A stretch of DNA of 56,682 nt, taken from Butyrivibrio sp. Lineage in GTDB: Bacteria; Bacillota; Clostridia; Lachnospirales; Lachnospiraceae. The stretch is from assembly GCA_017446685.1 (NCBI GenBank), contig JAFSQI010000101.1, positions 1-56,682 on the forward strand, given 5' to 3'. The notes beneath the pieces were generated by a model. That model saw only the letters and a program-made list of their open reading frames with translations, did not search any database and was not told where the DNA came from. Made by a program: the position numbers and the translations under genes. Shown piece after piece: positions 17,783-26,915 of the stretch; positions within the stretch are counted from its first letter, which is position 1; every line of letters starts with the position of its first letter.

Positions 17783-18898
17783 ATGATTGGAATCAGAGTA
17801 GATGCAAACAGCATAATTGCAGCAGGGCATATGATGCGATGCATGACAATAGCGAAAGCTATCACTTCACTTGGCAGTTCAGTGATATTTTTCGTTGCTG
17901 ACAGTGAATCGAAAAAACTTTTAAATAATTTAATTGAACCAGATATGAAAACATGTGTTTTAAATACTGACTATAAGCACATGGATGATGAGGTTGAAAA
18001 GCTTATTTCGCTTCTTGAAAACTATGATGTCAGAACTTTATTGGTAGATTCGTATAATGTGACCTATAATTATTTTGAAAAGCTAAAGTCTGTATGCAAG
18101 ATAGCATATTTGGATGATCTACTTGCAGGTGTATATCCTGTTGATTTGATAATAAATTACAGTGGATATTCATTTCAAATGGGATATGAAGAAAAATATG
18201 AATCTGAAGGACTAAAAGCCAAAATGTTATTGGGGCTTAAGTATGCTCCGCTTAGAAAACAGTTTTATGAAAACAGAAGTGATTTAAGTAAAATAGCCGG
18301 TATAGAAGAAAAATTCTATTCAAATGATGATACAGTACATAGGTCTGAAGTCAAAGATATTCTTCTGGCAACAGGCGGGGCAGATATATGCGGTATGATA
18401 CTGCCAACCTTGAAAAAGGTTGAAGAATCAGGTGTTTCTCAAAATATCACATGGAATGTAGTTGTGGGCGATTATGTTGAAAATACAGATGAAATAGAAG
18501 AATATGCGGTGTCGCATAATAATATCAGGATTCACAAATCAGTAAAAAATATGGCACAGCTAATGAAAAGCTGCCAGATTGCGGTTCTTGCAGCCGGAAC
18601 AATGCTTACAGAATGTGCAGCACTTGGTCTTCCGGCAGTTTTTTATCAGGTTGCGGACAATCAGAAGTTTAATGTTTCCTATTTTGGGAAAACGGGCGGT
18701 ATGGTTTTTGCCGGAGATGTGACTAAGGGTGAAGTAGCAAAGGACAAAGTTATCAGCAATATCATTAAAGAAATTGGTGAAATTATATCAAATGATATAA
18801 AAAGATATGAAATGTCAGATAAGCTTAGAAGTATAACCGATGGAAGGGGCGCAGTTAGAATCGCAAAAGCGCTTATGGAACTTGAAAATGAAGCTTAG
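17783..18898 (+). CDS. pseG: PseG-like UDP-sugar hydrolase (first copy)
   Basis: PseG cleaves UDP from UDP-2,4-diacetamido-2,4,6-trideoxy-altrose to free the sugar for PseI. This 371-residue MurG-like GT-B protein begins IGIRVDANSIIAAGH; the motif GHMMRC (15-20) contains the catalytic histidine (His16). YLDDLLAG, the YAPLR segment and TGGAD follow as in PseG. The ATG has no clear ribosome binding site and lies 8 bases after the pseI stop, so coupled translation is likely. Compared with Campylobacter PseG it has about 100 extra residues. A second paralogue lies at 20648-21718. Confidence 0.7.
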   Translation: MIGIRVDANSIIAAGHMMRCMTIAKAITSLGSSVIFFVADSESKKLLNNLIEPDMKTCVLNTDYKHMDDEVEKLISLLENYDVRTLLVDSYNVTYNYFEKLKSVCKIAYLDDLLAGVYPVDLIINYSGYSFQMGYEEKYESEGLKAKMLLGLKYAPLRKQFYENRSDLSKIAGIEEKFYSNDDTVHRSEVKDILLATGGADICGMILPTLKKVEESGVSQNITWNVVVGDYVENTDEIEEYAVSHNNIRIHKSVKNMAQLMKSCQIAVLAAGTMLTECAALGLPAVFYQVADNQKFNVSYFGKTGGMVFAGDVTKGEVAKDKVISNIIKEIGEIISNDIKRYEMSDKLRSITDGRGAVRIAKALMELENEA

Positions 18899-19925
18899 CA
18901 TAATTGTTCCTGTATACAATATGGCAGGTGAAAATAAACTGAGGTACTGTATGGATTCTCTTTTGTCTCAGAATCTTGAGAATTTTGAGATTATCGCGGT
19001 GGATGACTGTTCGACTGACAATTCACTTGATATTTTAAAAGAGTATCAGACAAAAAATCCTGACAGGGTGAAGGCAGTTCACAGCGATGTGAATAAGCAT
19101 CAGGGAGGAGCCAAGAACATAGGCATCAGAGAAGCTAAGGGTGAATGGATCGGATTTATTGATGCGGATGATTGGATTGATCCGGATATGTATAGGCTTA
19201 TGATACAAAAGGCTGAAGAAACAGGGGCCGATATGGTTGGCTGTGATCTCAATATGACAGATAGGCACAGTTATGAAGTTGGAAAAATAATAGAACCAAA
19301 CGGAAATGCTTCTCAATCAGGAGTTCTTGATCATGATAAGAAAAAAAGTCTTATTCTTGATGGGGGCAGGCTTGTTGTCAAGATATACAAAAGAGAAAAT
19401 ATAATAAATAACAATCTTTATTTTCCTGAACACATTTTTTATGAAGACAATGCAATGAGCAACTCATATCTTCTTTCGGCGAAGCACTACGAGTATATTT
19501 CAAAACCTTGGTATTACTATTATCAGCATGAAAGCTCTACGGTTCATTCCTTTTCTGAGAAGATGTGCGAAGACAGAATGCAGGCAGCAAGAATAATGCT
19601 TAGTGAAGCAAAAAGACTGGGCTTTTATGAAGAGTTCAAGCCTGAACTGGAATTTATGTTTACGCAGCTGTTTTATGTTAATACACTTTTTACTTATATG
19701 CCCTGTGTAAAACCTGCTAAGCTTTCATTTGTAAAAAAACTGACAGATGAGATGATAAAAACTTTTCCGGACTTTGGCAAAAACAGTTATTATATAGAAA
19801 GAGTCGGAGAAGAAGAGAAAAAGCTGATAAATATGGCGTGTTCTTCTGTGACAGAGTTTTATTTATATTATAAGATTCTTTGGGGATATAGAAATCTTAG
19901 AAAGAGAATGGTGAAAAAGAGATGA
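18888..19925 (+). CDS. Glycosyltransferase family 2
   Basis: A 345-residue GT-A transferase inside the pseudaminic acid operon. It has LSIIVPVYN at the start, AVDDCSTDNS (37-46), GGAKNIGI (73-80) and the metal site DADD (92-95). The ATG at 18888 overlaps the previous stop by 11 bases and has GGAA upstream; a longer reading from 18840 would run through the previous gene and is not needed. The gene separates the first PseG-like gene from pseF, so its sugar probably enters the same oligosaccharide. The donor is unknown. Confidence 0.78.
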   Translation: MKLSIIVPVYNMAGENKLRYCMDSLLSQNLENFEIIAVDDCSTDNSLDILKEYQTKNPDRVKAVHSDVNKHQGGAKNIGIREAKGEWIGFIDADDWIDPDMYRLMIQKAEETGADMVGCDLNMTDRHSYEVGKIIEPNGNASQSGVLDHDKKKSLILDGGRLVVKIYKRENIINNNLYFPEHIFYEDNAMSNSYLLSAKHYEYISKPWYYYYQHESSTVHSFSEKMCEDRMQAARIMLSEAKRLGFYEEFKPELEFMFTQLFYVNTLFTYMPCVKPAKLSFVKKLTDEMIKTFPDFGKNSYYIERVGEEEKKLINMACSSVTEFYLYYKILWGYRNLRKRMVKKR

Positions 19926-20608
19926 AAACACTTGCGATGATAACAGCAAGAGGTGGAAGTAAAAGAATTCCAAGAAAGAACATAAAAGAATTTAATGGTA
20001 AGCCGATAATTGCTTATTCAATAGAAGCTGCTATTAAATCCGGAGTTTTTGATGAAGTGATGGTTTCAACAGATGATGAGGAAATTGCGCAGATTTCCCG
20101 CAGCTTCGGAGCAAGTATCCCATTCTACAGAAGTGAGAAGACTTCAAACGATTTTGCTACGACAACAGACGTTATAGAAGAGGTTATAAGCGAGTATAAG
20201 AAACGTGGAAAAGAATTTGATATTTTTTCCTGTATTTATCCAACAGCTCCTTTTGTAACATCCGACAGGTTAAAAGAAGCAGTTGATATGCTTTCAAAGT
20301 CGGATGCTGATTCACTTATTCCTGTTGTGAGATTTTCTTATCCGCCTCAGAGAGCAATGGAAATACAAGAAGGAAGGCTTTGTTTCAGACAGCCTGAAAA
20401 TCTTTCAAAGAGATCACAGGATTTGATACCGCATTATCATGATGCCGGACAATTCTATGTTTCGAGAACCGAGAGTTTCCTGAAAAATCGAAATATAATG
20501 ATTGGAAACATAATACCTATGGAATTATCAGAACTTGAAGTACAGGATATAGATAATGAAGTGGACTGGAAACTTGCGGAGTTAAAGTATAATCTTATAC
20601 ATGGTTGA
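19922..20608 (+). CDS. pseF: CMP-pseudaminic acid synthetase
   Basis: PseF activates pseudaminic acid with CTP. The 228 residues are typical in length. ARGGSKRIPRKNI (9-21) is the CTP-binding loop, STDDEEIA forms the next conserved block, YPTAPF follows, and the HYHDAGQFY segment near 180 is characteristic of PseF rather than NeuA. The ATG overlaps the previous stop by four bases (ATGA). The pathway from PseI to an activated sugar is therefore complete in this operon. Confidence 0.88.
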   Translation: MKTLAMITARGGSKRIPRKNIKEFNGKPIIAYSIEAAIKSGVFDEVMVSTDDEEIAQISRSFGASIPFYRSEKTSNDFATTTDVIEEVISEYKKRGKEFDIFSCIYPTAPFVTSDRLKEAVDMLSKSDADSLIPVVRFSYPPQRAMEIQEGRLCFRQPENLSKRSQDLIPHYHDAGQFYVSRTESFLKNRNIMIGNIIPMELSELEVQDIDNEVDWKLAELKYNLIHG

Positions 20609-20647
20609 TAAAACAGAAGTTTTTTTTACAGCTTTTAATGGAGGCAA

Positions 20648-21718
20648 ATGGTGCAAAAAAGAATCTGGATCAATACAAACGGAAACGGAATTGTTGCAAC
20701 AGGACATATCAGACGATGTATGACGATAGCGGAGGAACTGAAGAAAAGAGGCGCTCTTGTTGAATTTATTCTGCCTGATGAGCATAGCGCGGATGTTTTA
20801 GCTAAACTTTCCGGGGAAGATGGTATTTTTTTTGATTCAAAGATCATGCATACAGATTATTCAAAGCCAATGCAGGATTTGCCGGTTTTAAAAGGATATT
20901 TTGAAGAAATTGTTCCGGATTTACTTTTATGTGATTCCGGTTTTATAACACCTGAATATTTCACCGAAGTTCAAAAGATTGTTCCAAAGGACAGAATATT
21001 ACTCACGGGGTATATTGATGATTTGGACAGAGATGATTATCCGGTTAATCTTGTAATAAATTATAATATCGAACCGGGAGATATTTATGAAAGTGCGGCG
21101 CATAAGCTGCTTGGTGCAGAGTTTGCTCCTTTGAGAGAGCAATTTTGTCAATTTGATTACAATGTCAGTGAAATGGGAAAAAGAGCTTTTTTGTCATCAG
21201 GGGGAACTGATCCCTGTCATGTGATAGGAAAGCTCCTCACAGAGATTTATGAGGGAGACAGCCCTTATAGAAAAACGCTTGATATAACAGGAATTGAGTG
21301 TGAAGTAATTGTAGGAGCTTTATTTGAACCGGAATATGTAGATGAATTGAGTGAGTTTGCCAAGAGACACACAGGAATCACCCTTCATGATTATGTTGAA
21401 GATATGGCAGAGCTTATGGGCAGATGTGATTTTGCAGTATCTGCAGGAGGCTCTACTTTATATGAGTTATGTGCTATCGGAGTTCCGACTGTTGTTTATA
21501 GTATGACAGATGCCCAGGCAGAGCTGGTGGAGTCCTTTGACAGGATTGGTGCGGCTAAATATGCCGGAGATGCAAGATATGATCACAGGCTTGTGCAAAA
21601 GATAGTAACATGGGGAACTGCTGCAATCGGTAACCGTGGATTCAGAAGCAGAATAAATATAGTTGACGGAAAAGGTGTATATAAAATTGCAGATGCTATA
21701 TTTGAGATATTAAAGTAA
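20648..21718 (+). CDS. PseG-like protein (second copy), hydrolase or transferase
   Basis: A 356-residue paralogue of the PseG-like protein at 17783-18898. It keeps the histidine motif, GHIRRC (19-24, His20), the D-rich GYIDDLDRDDYPVN segment, APLREQF and SSGGTD. The two copies are clearly divergent, so this is not a recent duplication. It has a good GGAGG site and follows pseF by 39 bases. It may hydrolyse another UDP-sugar, for example a legionaminic-type or bacillosamine-type one, or, because the fold is shared with MurG, act as a glycosyltransferase. The retained histidine argues for hydrolysis. Confidence 0.6.
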   Translation: MVQKRIWINTNGNGIVATGHIRRCMTIAEELKKRGALVEFILPDEHSADVLAKLSGEDGIFFDSKIMHTDYSKPMQDLPVLKGYFEEIVPDLLLCDSGFITPEYFTEVQKIVPKDRILLTGYIDDLDRDDYPVNLVINYNIEPGDIYESAAHKLLGAEFAPLREQFCQFDYNVSEMGKRAFLSSGGTDPCHVIGKLLTEIYEGDSPYRKTLDITGIECEVIVGALFEPEYVDELSEFAKRHTGITLHDYVEDMAELMGRCDFAVSAGGSTLYELCAIGVPTVVYSMTDAQAELVESFDRIGAAKYAGDARYDHRLVQKIVTWGTAAIGNRGFRSRINIVDGKGVYKIADAIFEILK

Positions 21719-21758
21719 TGAAATAACAGAATAACTGGAAGGATTTTTATTTTTTATT

Positions 21759-23516
21759 ATGCGCAGGATTTTAAAAAAATTAATGGTGCTTTTGGATAAA
21801 AGGCAAAAAAAGCAGATGGTGGGGATAGTATTCATGATGCTTATCGGAGGAGTACTTGAATCACTTGGAATTGCCATGATTGCGCCGGTTATGCAGATTG
21901 TACTTGATCCGCAGGAGGTTGAAAAAAGCCGGATTTTATCTGCGATTTATCATGGACTTAACATGACAAATTCAGCACAGCTTGCTGAGTTTATTATGGT
22001 GGGGCTTATACTTGTTTTTGTAGTGAAAAATTTGTTCTTATATCTTTTAAATGTTGTTCAGCTTAGATTTGTATATACCAATCAGTTCGCGACATCAAGA
22101 CGAATGATGATTAATTTCATGCAAAGACCGTATGAATATTATCTAAATGCGGATACAAGTGTTATTCAAAGAAGTATTACTTCTGATGTAAACAATATGT
22201 ATGGACTGATTCTGAGCTGCCTTCAGCTTACCAGTGAGATAATTGTGTTTATCTGTCTTGTTGCAATACTGCTTAGCCAGGATGCGCAGATGACTATATG
22301 TATTGCTCTTTTACTTGTTGCAGTTCTTTTAATAATAAAATTTGTAATAAAACCTGTTATGGTAAAAGCAGGCCAGGATAATCAGGACTATTACAGCGGA
22401 CTTTATAAATGGATCAATGAATCTGTTACAGGTATAAAGGAAATAAAGATAGCATGTAAAGAAAATTATTTTATTAATGGATATGCTGATTGCGGATCCG
22501 GTTATGTTTCTGCAGTACAAAAGTACAATTTGTACAATTCAACTCCAAGACTTTTAATCGAAACAATTGCTATTGCCGGGATGGTTGGATATATGCTCAT
22601 TGTAATGGCGAGCGGCAGAGGACTTTCTGATCTGCTTCCACAGCTTACAGTACTTGCTGCAGCGGCTGCAAGACTTCTGCCAAGTGCAAACAGAATAAAT
22701 AATTACCTTACATCAATAGCCTATTTTGAGCCATTCCTTATGAATGTAAGTGATAACCTTCAAAAAGAGATTCATGATGGTTCTATTTCTTATAATAGCG
22801 AGGATTACAGAAAAAAGACAGAAGTTGAAAAGCTTCCTGTAACAAAGAGTATTGATCTGGTTGACATTAGCTATCGTTATCCAAATACAGACAAGCTTAT
22901 ACTTGATAAGGCGAGTATGAGCATTCCTGTTGGAAAATCAGTCGGAATTGTTGGAATGTCAGGTGCTGGAAAGACAACCATTGTAGATGTTCTTCTGGGA
23001 CTGCTTAAACCTGAAAACGGAAATATATATGCCGACGGAACAGATGTTATGAAAAATTACAGAAGCTGGCTTAAGAATGTAGGGTATATTCCACAGACTA
23101 TTTTTATGGTTGATTCTACCATTCGTAAAAATGTTGCTTTCGGTTATGCTGATGAAGATATAGATGATGAGAAGGTGTGGCAGGCACTAAAAGAAGCTTC
23201 GCTTGATACATTCGTCCGTTCACTACCGGAGGGACTTGATACACAGATTGGAGAAAGAGGAATCAGACTTTCAGGTGGTCAGAGACAGAGAATAGGAATA
23301 GCAAGAGCTCTTTTTGAAGATCCCGAAGTACTGGTTCTTGATGAGGCTACTTCTGCTCTGGATAATGAAACTGAAGCTGCAATAATGGAATCAATCAATA
23401 AGCTTCACGGGAAAAAGACACTTATTATTATTGCTCACAGACTTCAGACTATAGAAAAATGCGATATGGTATACAGCATAAAGGATGGAAAGGCATATGG
23501 AAACGCAAAACCTTAA
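21759..23516 (+). CDS. PglK-like ABC transporter, lipid-linked oligosaccharide flippase
   Basis: A half-size ABC exporter of 585 residues: six membrane helices over about 1-320, then an ATPase domain with Walker A GMSGAGKTT (399-407), signature LSGGQ (504-508) and Walker B VLVLDEA (524-530). The opening, with a GGVLESLGIAMIAPVMQ segment in the first helix, resembles PglK-type flippases more than drug exporters. It is the only flippase candidate in the window, because no Wzx is seen. AAGGA is 15 bases from the ATG, an unusually long gap, so translation may be weak or the start slightly wrong. Confidence 0.75.
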   Translation: MRRILKKLMVLLDKRQKKQMVGIVFMMLIGGVLESLGIAMIAPVMQIVLDPQEVEKSRILSAIYHGLNMTNSAQLAEFIMVGLILVFVVKNLFLYLLNVVQLRFVYTNQFATSRRMMINFMQRPYEYYLNADTSVIQRSITSDVNNMYGLILSCLQLTSEIIVFICLVAILLSQDAQMTICIALLLVAVLLIIKFVIKPVMVKAGQDNQDYYSGLYKWINESVTGIKEIKIACKENYFINGYADCGSGYVSAVQKYNLYNSTPRLLIETIAIAGMVGYMLIVMASGRGLSDLLPQLTVLAAAAARLLPSANRINNYLTSIAYFEPFLMNVSDNLQKEIHDGSISYNSEDYRKKTEVEKLPVTKSIDLVDISYRYPNTDKLILDKASMSIPVGKSVGIVGMSGAGKTTIVDVLLGLLKPENGNIYADGTDVMKNYRSWLKNVGYIPQTIFMVDSTIRKNVAFGYADEDIDDEKVWQALKEASLDTFVRSLPEGLDTQIGERGIRLSGGQRQRIGIARALFEDPEVLVLDEATSALDNETEAAIMESINKLHGKKTLIIIAHRLQTIEKCDMVYSIKDGKAYGNAKP

Positions 23517-24624
23517 GAAAAGGGAAACCAACTTCGAATTTTTGAGAGTTATAGCTATGTTTATGGTTGTAATTCTCCATTATCTTTCACAGGCAGACGC
23601 TCTTTTGCAGCTCGGAATTCCAAAAAGCGGAGTTTCAGTGTTTGCAACGGCGATAGAATCTTTATGTATAGTTGCTGTAAATGTCTGGGTTCTGATAAGT
23701 GGTTATTTTCTTTCTAAATCGGGGTTTAAGCTTAGTCGTATCATCCAACTTATCTGCGAAGTGTTTTTTTATACGATTTTGATATCTGTTGTTATGATGA
23801 TAACAGGTATTTATGTAGTAAATGACAGAGATTCATTTTATAAAACAATACAGTACTTTTTCCCAATTGAGTCGGAACATTATTGGTTTGCAACATCTTA
23901 TGTTCTTATGTATGTGTTTGCTCCTATATTAAACGCAGGGGTTAAGAATCTTACAAGAAAACAGCTTAAGGCTTCAATTCTTGGACTTTTGTTGTGGTTC
24001 TGTTTTATTAAAAGCTTTATTCCGGTTTTGTTTGTTACAGATCATTATGGATATGATTTTGGATGGTTTTTGTGTGTTTACCTTATTGCAGCATACATCA
24101 GAAAGTATAACGTTACTTTGTTTTACAGTGCCAAAAAGAGCGCTTTGGTTTATTTGATATCATGTGTGATTATATTTGCGATGACGATGATTTTTCATGA
24201 GATAAATCTCTCAAGGGGAGGGTTTGTATATTACTCACAGGTTCCGTATCATTACAATTATATATTTACACTGACAGGAGCTTTGGGAATTTTCTCATTT
24301 TTCAGATTTTACAAGATGAGAGATAATCTTTTTGCCAAAATAATTCGTTATATCGCTCCGCTTACTTTTGGGGTTTATCTATTACATCAGCATATTGAAA
24401 TACGTGACAGATGGATAATATGGCTTCAGAATATGATTGGTGAAATACCAAGATACAGTGTTTTTTTATTTGCATGGCATATGCTAAGATGCGTACTTAT
24501 TGTTTTTTGTGCAGGATTATTTGTTGACTGGGTAAGAATGGTAATTTTTGAATATATAGCAAGAACTCTCCATGATACAAAATTATTTACTTGGATTAGG
24601 AAAATGGATAAGGAATTATGTTAA
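23497..24624 (+). CDS. Acyltransferase family 3 (OafA/WecH-like)
   Basis: A 375-residue membrane O-acyltransferase with about ten helices. It shows the family's FEFLRVIAMFMVVILHY start, where the conserved arginine and histidine sit, and the C-terminal LTFGVYLLHQH segment. Such enzymes add acetyl or other short acyl groups to sugars. The start is either ATG 23485 or 23497; both overlap the flippase gene (stop at 23516), and GGAAAGG favours 23497. It probably acetylates an exported or lipid-linked sugar. Confidence 0.78.
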   Translation: METQNLKKRETNFEFLRVIAMFMVVILHYLSQADALLQLGIPKSGVSVFATAIESLCIVAVNVWVLISGYFLSKSGFKLSRIIQLICEVFFYTILISVVMMITGIYVVNDRDSFYKTIQYFFPIESEHYWFATSYVLMYVFAPILNAGVKNLTRKQLKASILGLLLWFCFIKSFIPVLFVTDHYGYDFGWFLCVYLIAAYIRKYNVTLFYSAKKSALVYLISCVIIFAMTMIFHEINLSRGGFVYYSQVPYHYNYIFTLTGALGIFSFFRFYKMRDNLFAKIIRYIAPLTFGVYLLHQHIEIRDRWIIWLQNMIGEIPRYSVFLFAWHMLRCVLIVFCAGLFVDWVRMVIFEYIARTLHDTKLFTWIRKMDKELC

Positions 24625-25316
24625 ATAATATCAGAAGTTTCTTTTATAAATATAAGAAATATCAGCAACCACTGGAAAAATACCTTTTTCCGGTGGTGCT
24701 TATTCTATATCCGCTTATTGGAGTAAATGCTGGAGTGGATATAACGGATACTACGTATAGTCTTGCTAATTATGAATTTATCGGCAGTATAGATCCGATG
24801 TGGCTATTGTCTACATTTATCAGTAATATTGCTGGAAATGGGATTATGAAGCTTCCCGGTGCAGGTACAATGCTTGGATTTGGAATTTACTGCAGCTTGA
24901 TCATCAGCATTATCGCGATTATTTCCTACTATAGTTTAAAAGAGTATATGCCCGGCTGGATGATTTTTATAGGCCTTATTATTTCGGAGAGCCTCTGCTG
25001 GTGCCCACGGGTAATCTTATATAATTACCTTACATATTTATTCATGACTACGGGAATATTACTGCTGCTTAAGGGGATTTTTTCCTGGAAAAGACAGACT
25101 TTTTATCTATTTTGTGCAGGGCTGGTTTTGGGATTGAATGTTATGGTAAGATTCCCAAATGTTACTGAGACAGCGTTTATTTTGATCCTTTGGTTTTATT
25201 CTTTTTTGACAAAAGAAAATCTGATACAGACAGTAAAAAAAAACTATCGTTTGTATATGCGGATATCTTGTGGGATTTGGAATACCATTTGTTGCAATTT
25301 CTATTACTTATGGTAA
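24618..25316 (+). CDS. N-terminal part of a membrane protein, broken by a frameshift at an A9 tract
   Basis: The first 232 codons of what appears to be one membrane protein of about 580 residues. The start MLNNIRSFF overlaps the previous stop, with AAGGA only 3 bases ahead. Membrane helices alternate with GVDITDTTYSLANYEF, an outer-loop acidic motif of the kind seen in GT-C proteins. At 25235-25243 there are nine A. Past that point this frame ends after 25 more codons, while the neighbouring frame continues the helix smoothly. Removing one A restores one open frame through to 26367. The last residues of this entry are therefore out of frame. Confidence 0.65.
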   Translation: MLNNIRSFFYKYKKYQQPLEKYLFPVVLILYPLIGVNAGVDITDTTYSLANYEFIGSIDPMWLLSTFISNIAGNGIMKLPGAGTMLGFGIYCSLIISIIAIISYYSLKEYMPGWMIFIGLIISESLCWCPRVILYNYLTYLFMTTGILLLLKGIFSWKRQTFYLFCAGLVLGLNVMVRFPNVTETAFILILWFYSFLTKENLIQTVKKNYRLYMRISCGIWNTICCNFYYLW

Positions 25317-26367
25317 AAATGCTTATTTTGATATGATAAGAAGTTTATTTGGAATGACTTCCAAAGCCTCTGATTATACTGCAGGTGGCATGTTATCTGT
25401 AATAATAGAAACTTATGTCGATACAGGGTCAAAAATGCTGATATTTATTCCGTGTATTGCAGCCGGCATGATTATGTTCAGTCTGTACAAAAATAAATAT
25501 ATTTCAGTGAAAAAGGTCCTTTATGTTATGGGGCTGATGGTTCTTATAAAGTTCTTTTTCTCAAGAGGAATACTTACAAGAAATTATTACTATTACGATA
25601 GTATTTTTCAGATTGCCATGATGCTTATTATTTTGTCGCTTATAATCGCAGTAATCGGAAGCACGGGATTGTTGAACGGAAGCAGACAGGAACAGACTCT
25701 CTCGTTTTCAATCATTATTATCGTATTAATTACGCCGCTTGGTAGTAATAATTATACTTTTCCTGTGCTCAATAATCTTTTTATTGTACTTCCACTTGCA
25801 TTATGGCTTTTCAGAAGGTTGATGCAAAGACTTGGGGACAGAAGTATTAATTTTCCGTGGCAGAGTATGATAACAGTGGTTATTGCTATCACCCTTATAC
25901 AGGGAGTTTTTTTTCATATTAATTTCTCGTTTGTTGATGGAGCAGACGGAGCAAAAAGAGACAGTGTTTCAACAAGTGTAGAAAAGATAAAATATATGGT
26001 CACTACGGAAGAAAATGTCAGGAGTCTTGAAGAATTAAATGATTATCTTATTTCAGAAAATAAGATTGGCAGTAAAGCTCTTTTGTTTGGACAGGTTCCC
26101 GGACTATCATATATTTTTGATCTAAGACCTGCCATTGATACATTATGGCCTGATCTTGACAGTTATACTGCTGAAAGATTTGCAGAAAGGCTTGAGGAAA
26201 TATCAGAATCCGACGAGCCTGAGGTCATGATCATATGTGGAAAAAACATACCTGAATATTCCAATATTGAAGCTAAATATGATATTTTGTTGGACTATAT
26301 TGCCAATCATGATTATAATATAGACTTTGAGAGTGATAGATTTATTGTTTATACAGGTAAAAAATGA
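25270..26367 (+). CDS. C-terminal part of the frameshifted membrane protein
   Basis: The 365-codon second half is open from the TAA at 25234-25236. The listed start is a GTG at 25270, but there is no ribosome binding site and the frame is already coding-like before it (TIVCICGYLVGFG continues a membrane helix). With one A fewer in the A9 tract the two halves join as a GT-C-like protein of about 583 residues, with many helices and a soluble C-terminal tail of about 120 residues. As written, this part may be untranslated, made by slippage, or restored in other cells of the population. The family is not recognised with confidence. Confidence 0.6.
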   Translation: MGFGIPFVAISITYGKNAYFDMIRSLFGMTSKASDYTAGGMLSVIIETYVDTGSKMLIFIPCIAAGMIMFSLYKNKYISVKKVLYVMGLMVLIKFFFSRGILTRNYYYYDSIFQIAMMLIILSLIIAVIGSTGLLNGSRQEQTLSFSIIIIVLITPLGSNNYTFPVLNNLFIVLPLALWLFRRLMQRLGDRSINFPWQSMITVVIAITLIQGVFFHINFSFVDGADGAKRDSVSTSVEKIKYMVTTEENVRSLEELNDYLISENKIGSKALLFGQVPGLSYIFDLRPAIDTLWPDLDSYTAERFAERLEEISESDEPEVMIICGKNIPEYSNIEAKYDILLDYIANHDYNIDFESDRFIVYTGKK

Positions 26368-26390
26368 TTTTTTGAAAGGATTTGTGTTTC

Positions 26391-26849
26391 ATGAATAAAC
26401 TTTTGGCTCAGATAGCTAAATTTGGCCTTGTAGGAGTTATCTGTTTTATTATTGATTATGTAATTTACAGAATTTTTAACGTCGTATTTATTGCCACAGG
26501 AATGGCAGATTCCTTTCCGCAATATTATCTAATCTCAGCTTTTCTTGGTTTTACAGTTTCTGTAGTATGTAACTATGTCCTTAGTTTTAAATTCGTTTTT
26601 GAAAGAAAGGAAGATCTTTCAAGAAAAAAAGAATTTATTATATTTTTAATCCTTAGTATCATTGGTATGGGAATAAATGAAATATGCCTGTGGCTTGGCT
26701 ATGATGTCATTTACAAAAATTGGAACTGGCTTATGCAGATTATGAGTGATTCTTTTGCAAAAGACATTTTCTTTAAATTTGGTGCTACAGGTGTTGTAAT
26801 GGTCTATAATTTCATTACAAGAAAGATTTTTTTGGAAAAGAAGAATTAA
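26391..26849 (+). CDS. GtrA-family membrane protein
   Basis: A 152-residue protein with four membrane helices in the GtrA layout: QIAKFGLVGVICFIIDY at the start, SVVCNYVLSFKFVF in the middle, and FKFGATGVVMVYNFITRKIF at the end. GtrA proteins are thought to flip undecaprenyl-phosphate-linked sugars made by a GtrB partner. The ATG at 26391 has AAAGGA about 10 bases ahead; a TTG at 26382 is also in frame. A GtrB/ArnC-like gene lies four genes later, which supports a Gtr-type system. Confidence 0.85.
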   Translation: MNKLLAQIAKFGLVGVICFIIDYVIYRIFNVVFIATGMADSFPQYYLISAFLGFTVSVVCNYVLSFKFVFERKEDLSRKKEFIIFLILSIIGMGINEICLWLGYDVIYKNWNWLMQIMSDSFAKDIFFKFGATGVVMVYNFITRKIFLEKKN

Positions 26850-26915
26850 TTATATTAACCAGATAAAAATGATTCACACTTCACTAAGTTTTTTTGCAAA
26901 AGGAGAATTACTTGA

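Noticed and set aside
25235-25316. Programmed ribosomal -1 frameshift at the A9 tract
   Set aside because: A -1 shift leads into the third frame, not into the long downstream frame; loss of one nucleotide, a +1 shift or RNA slippage would be needed.
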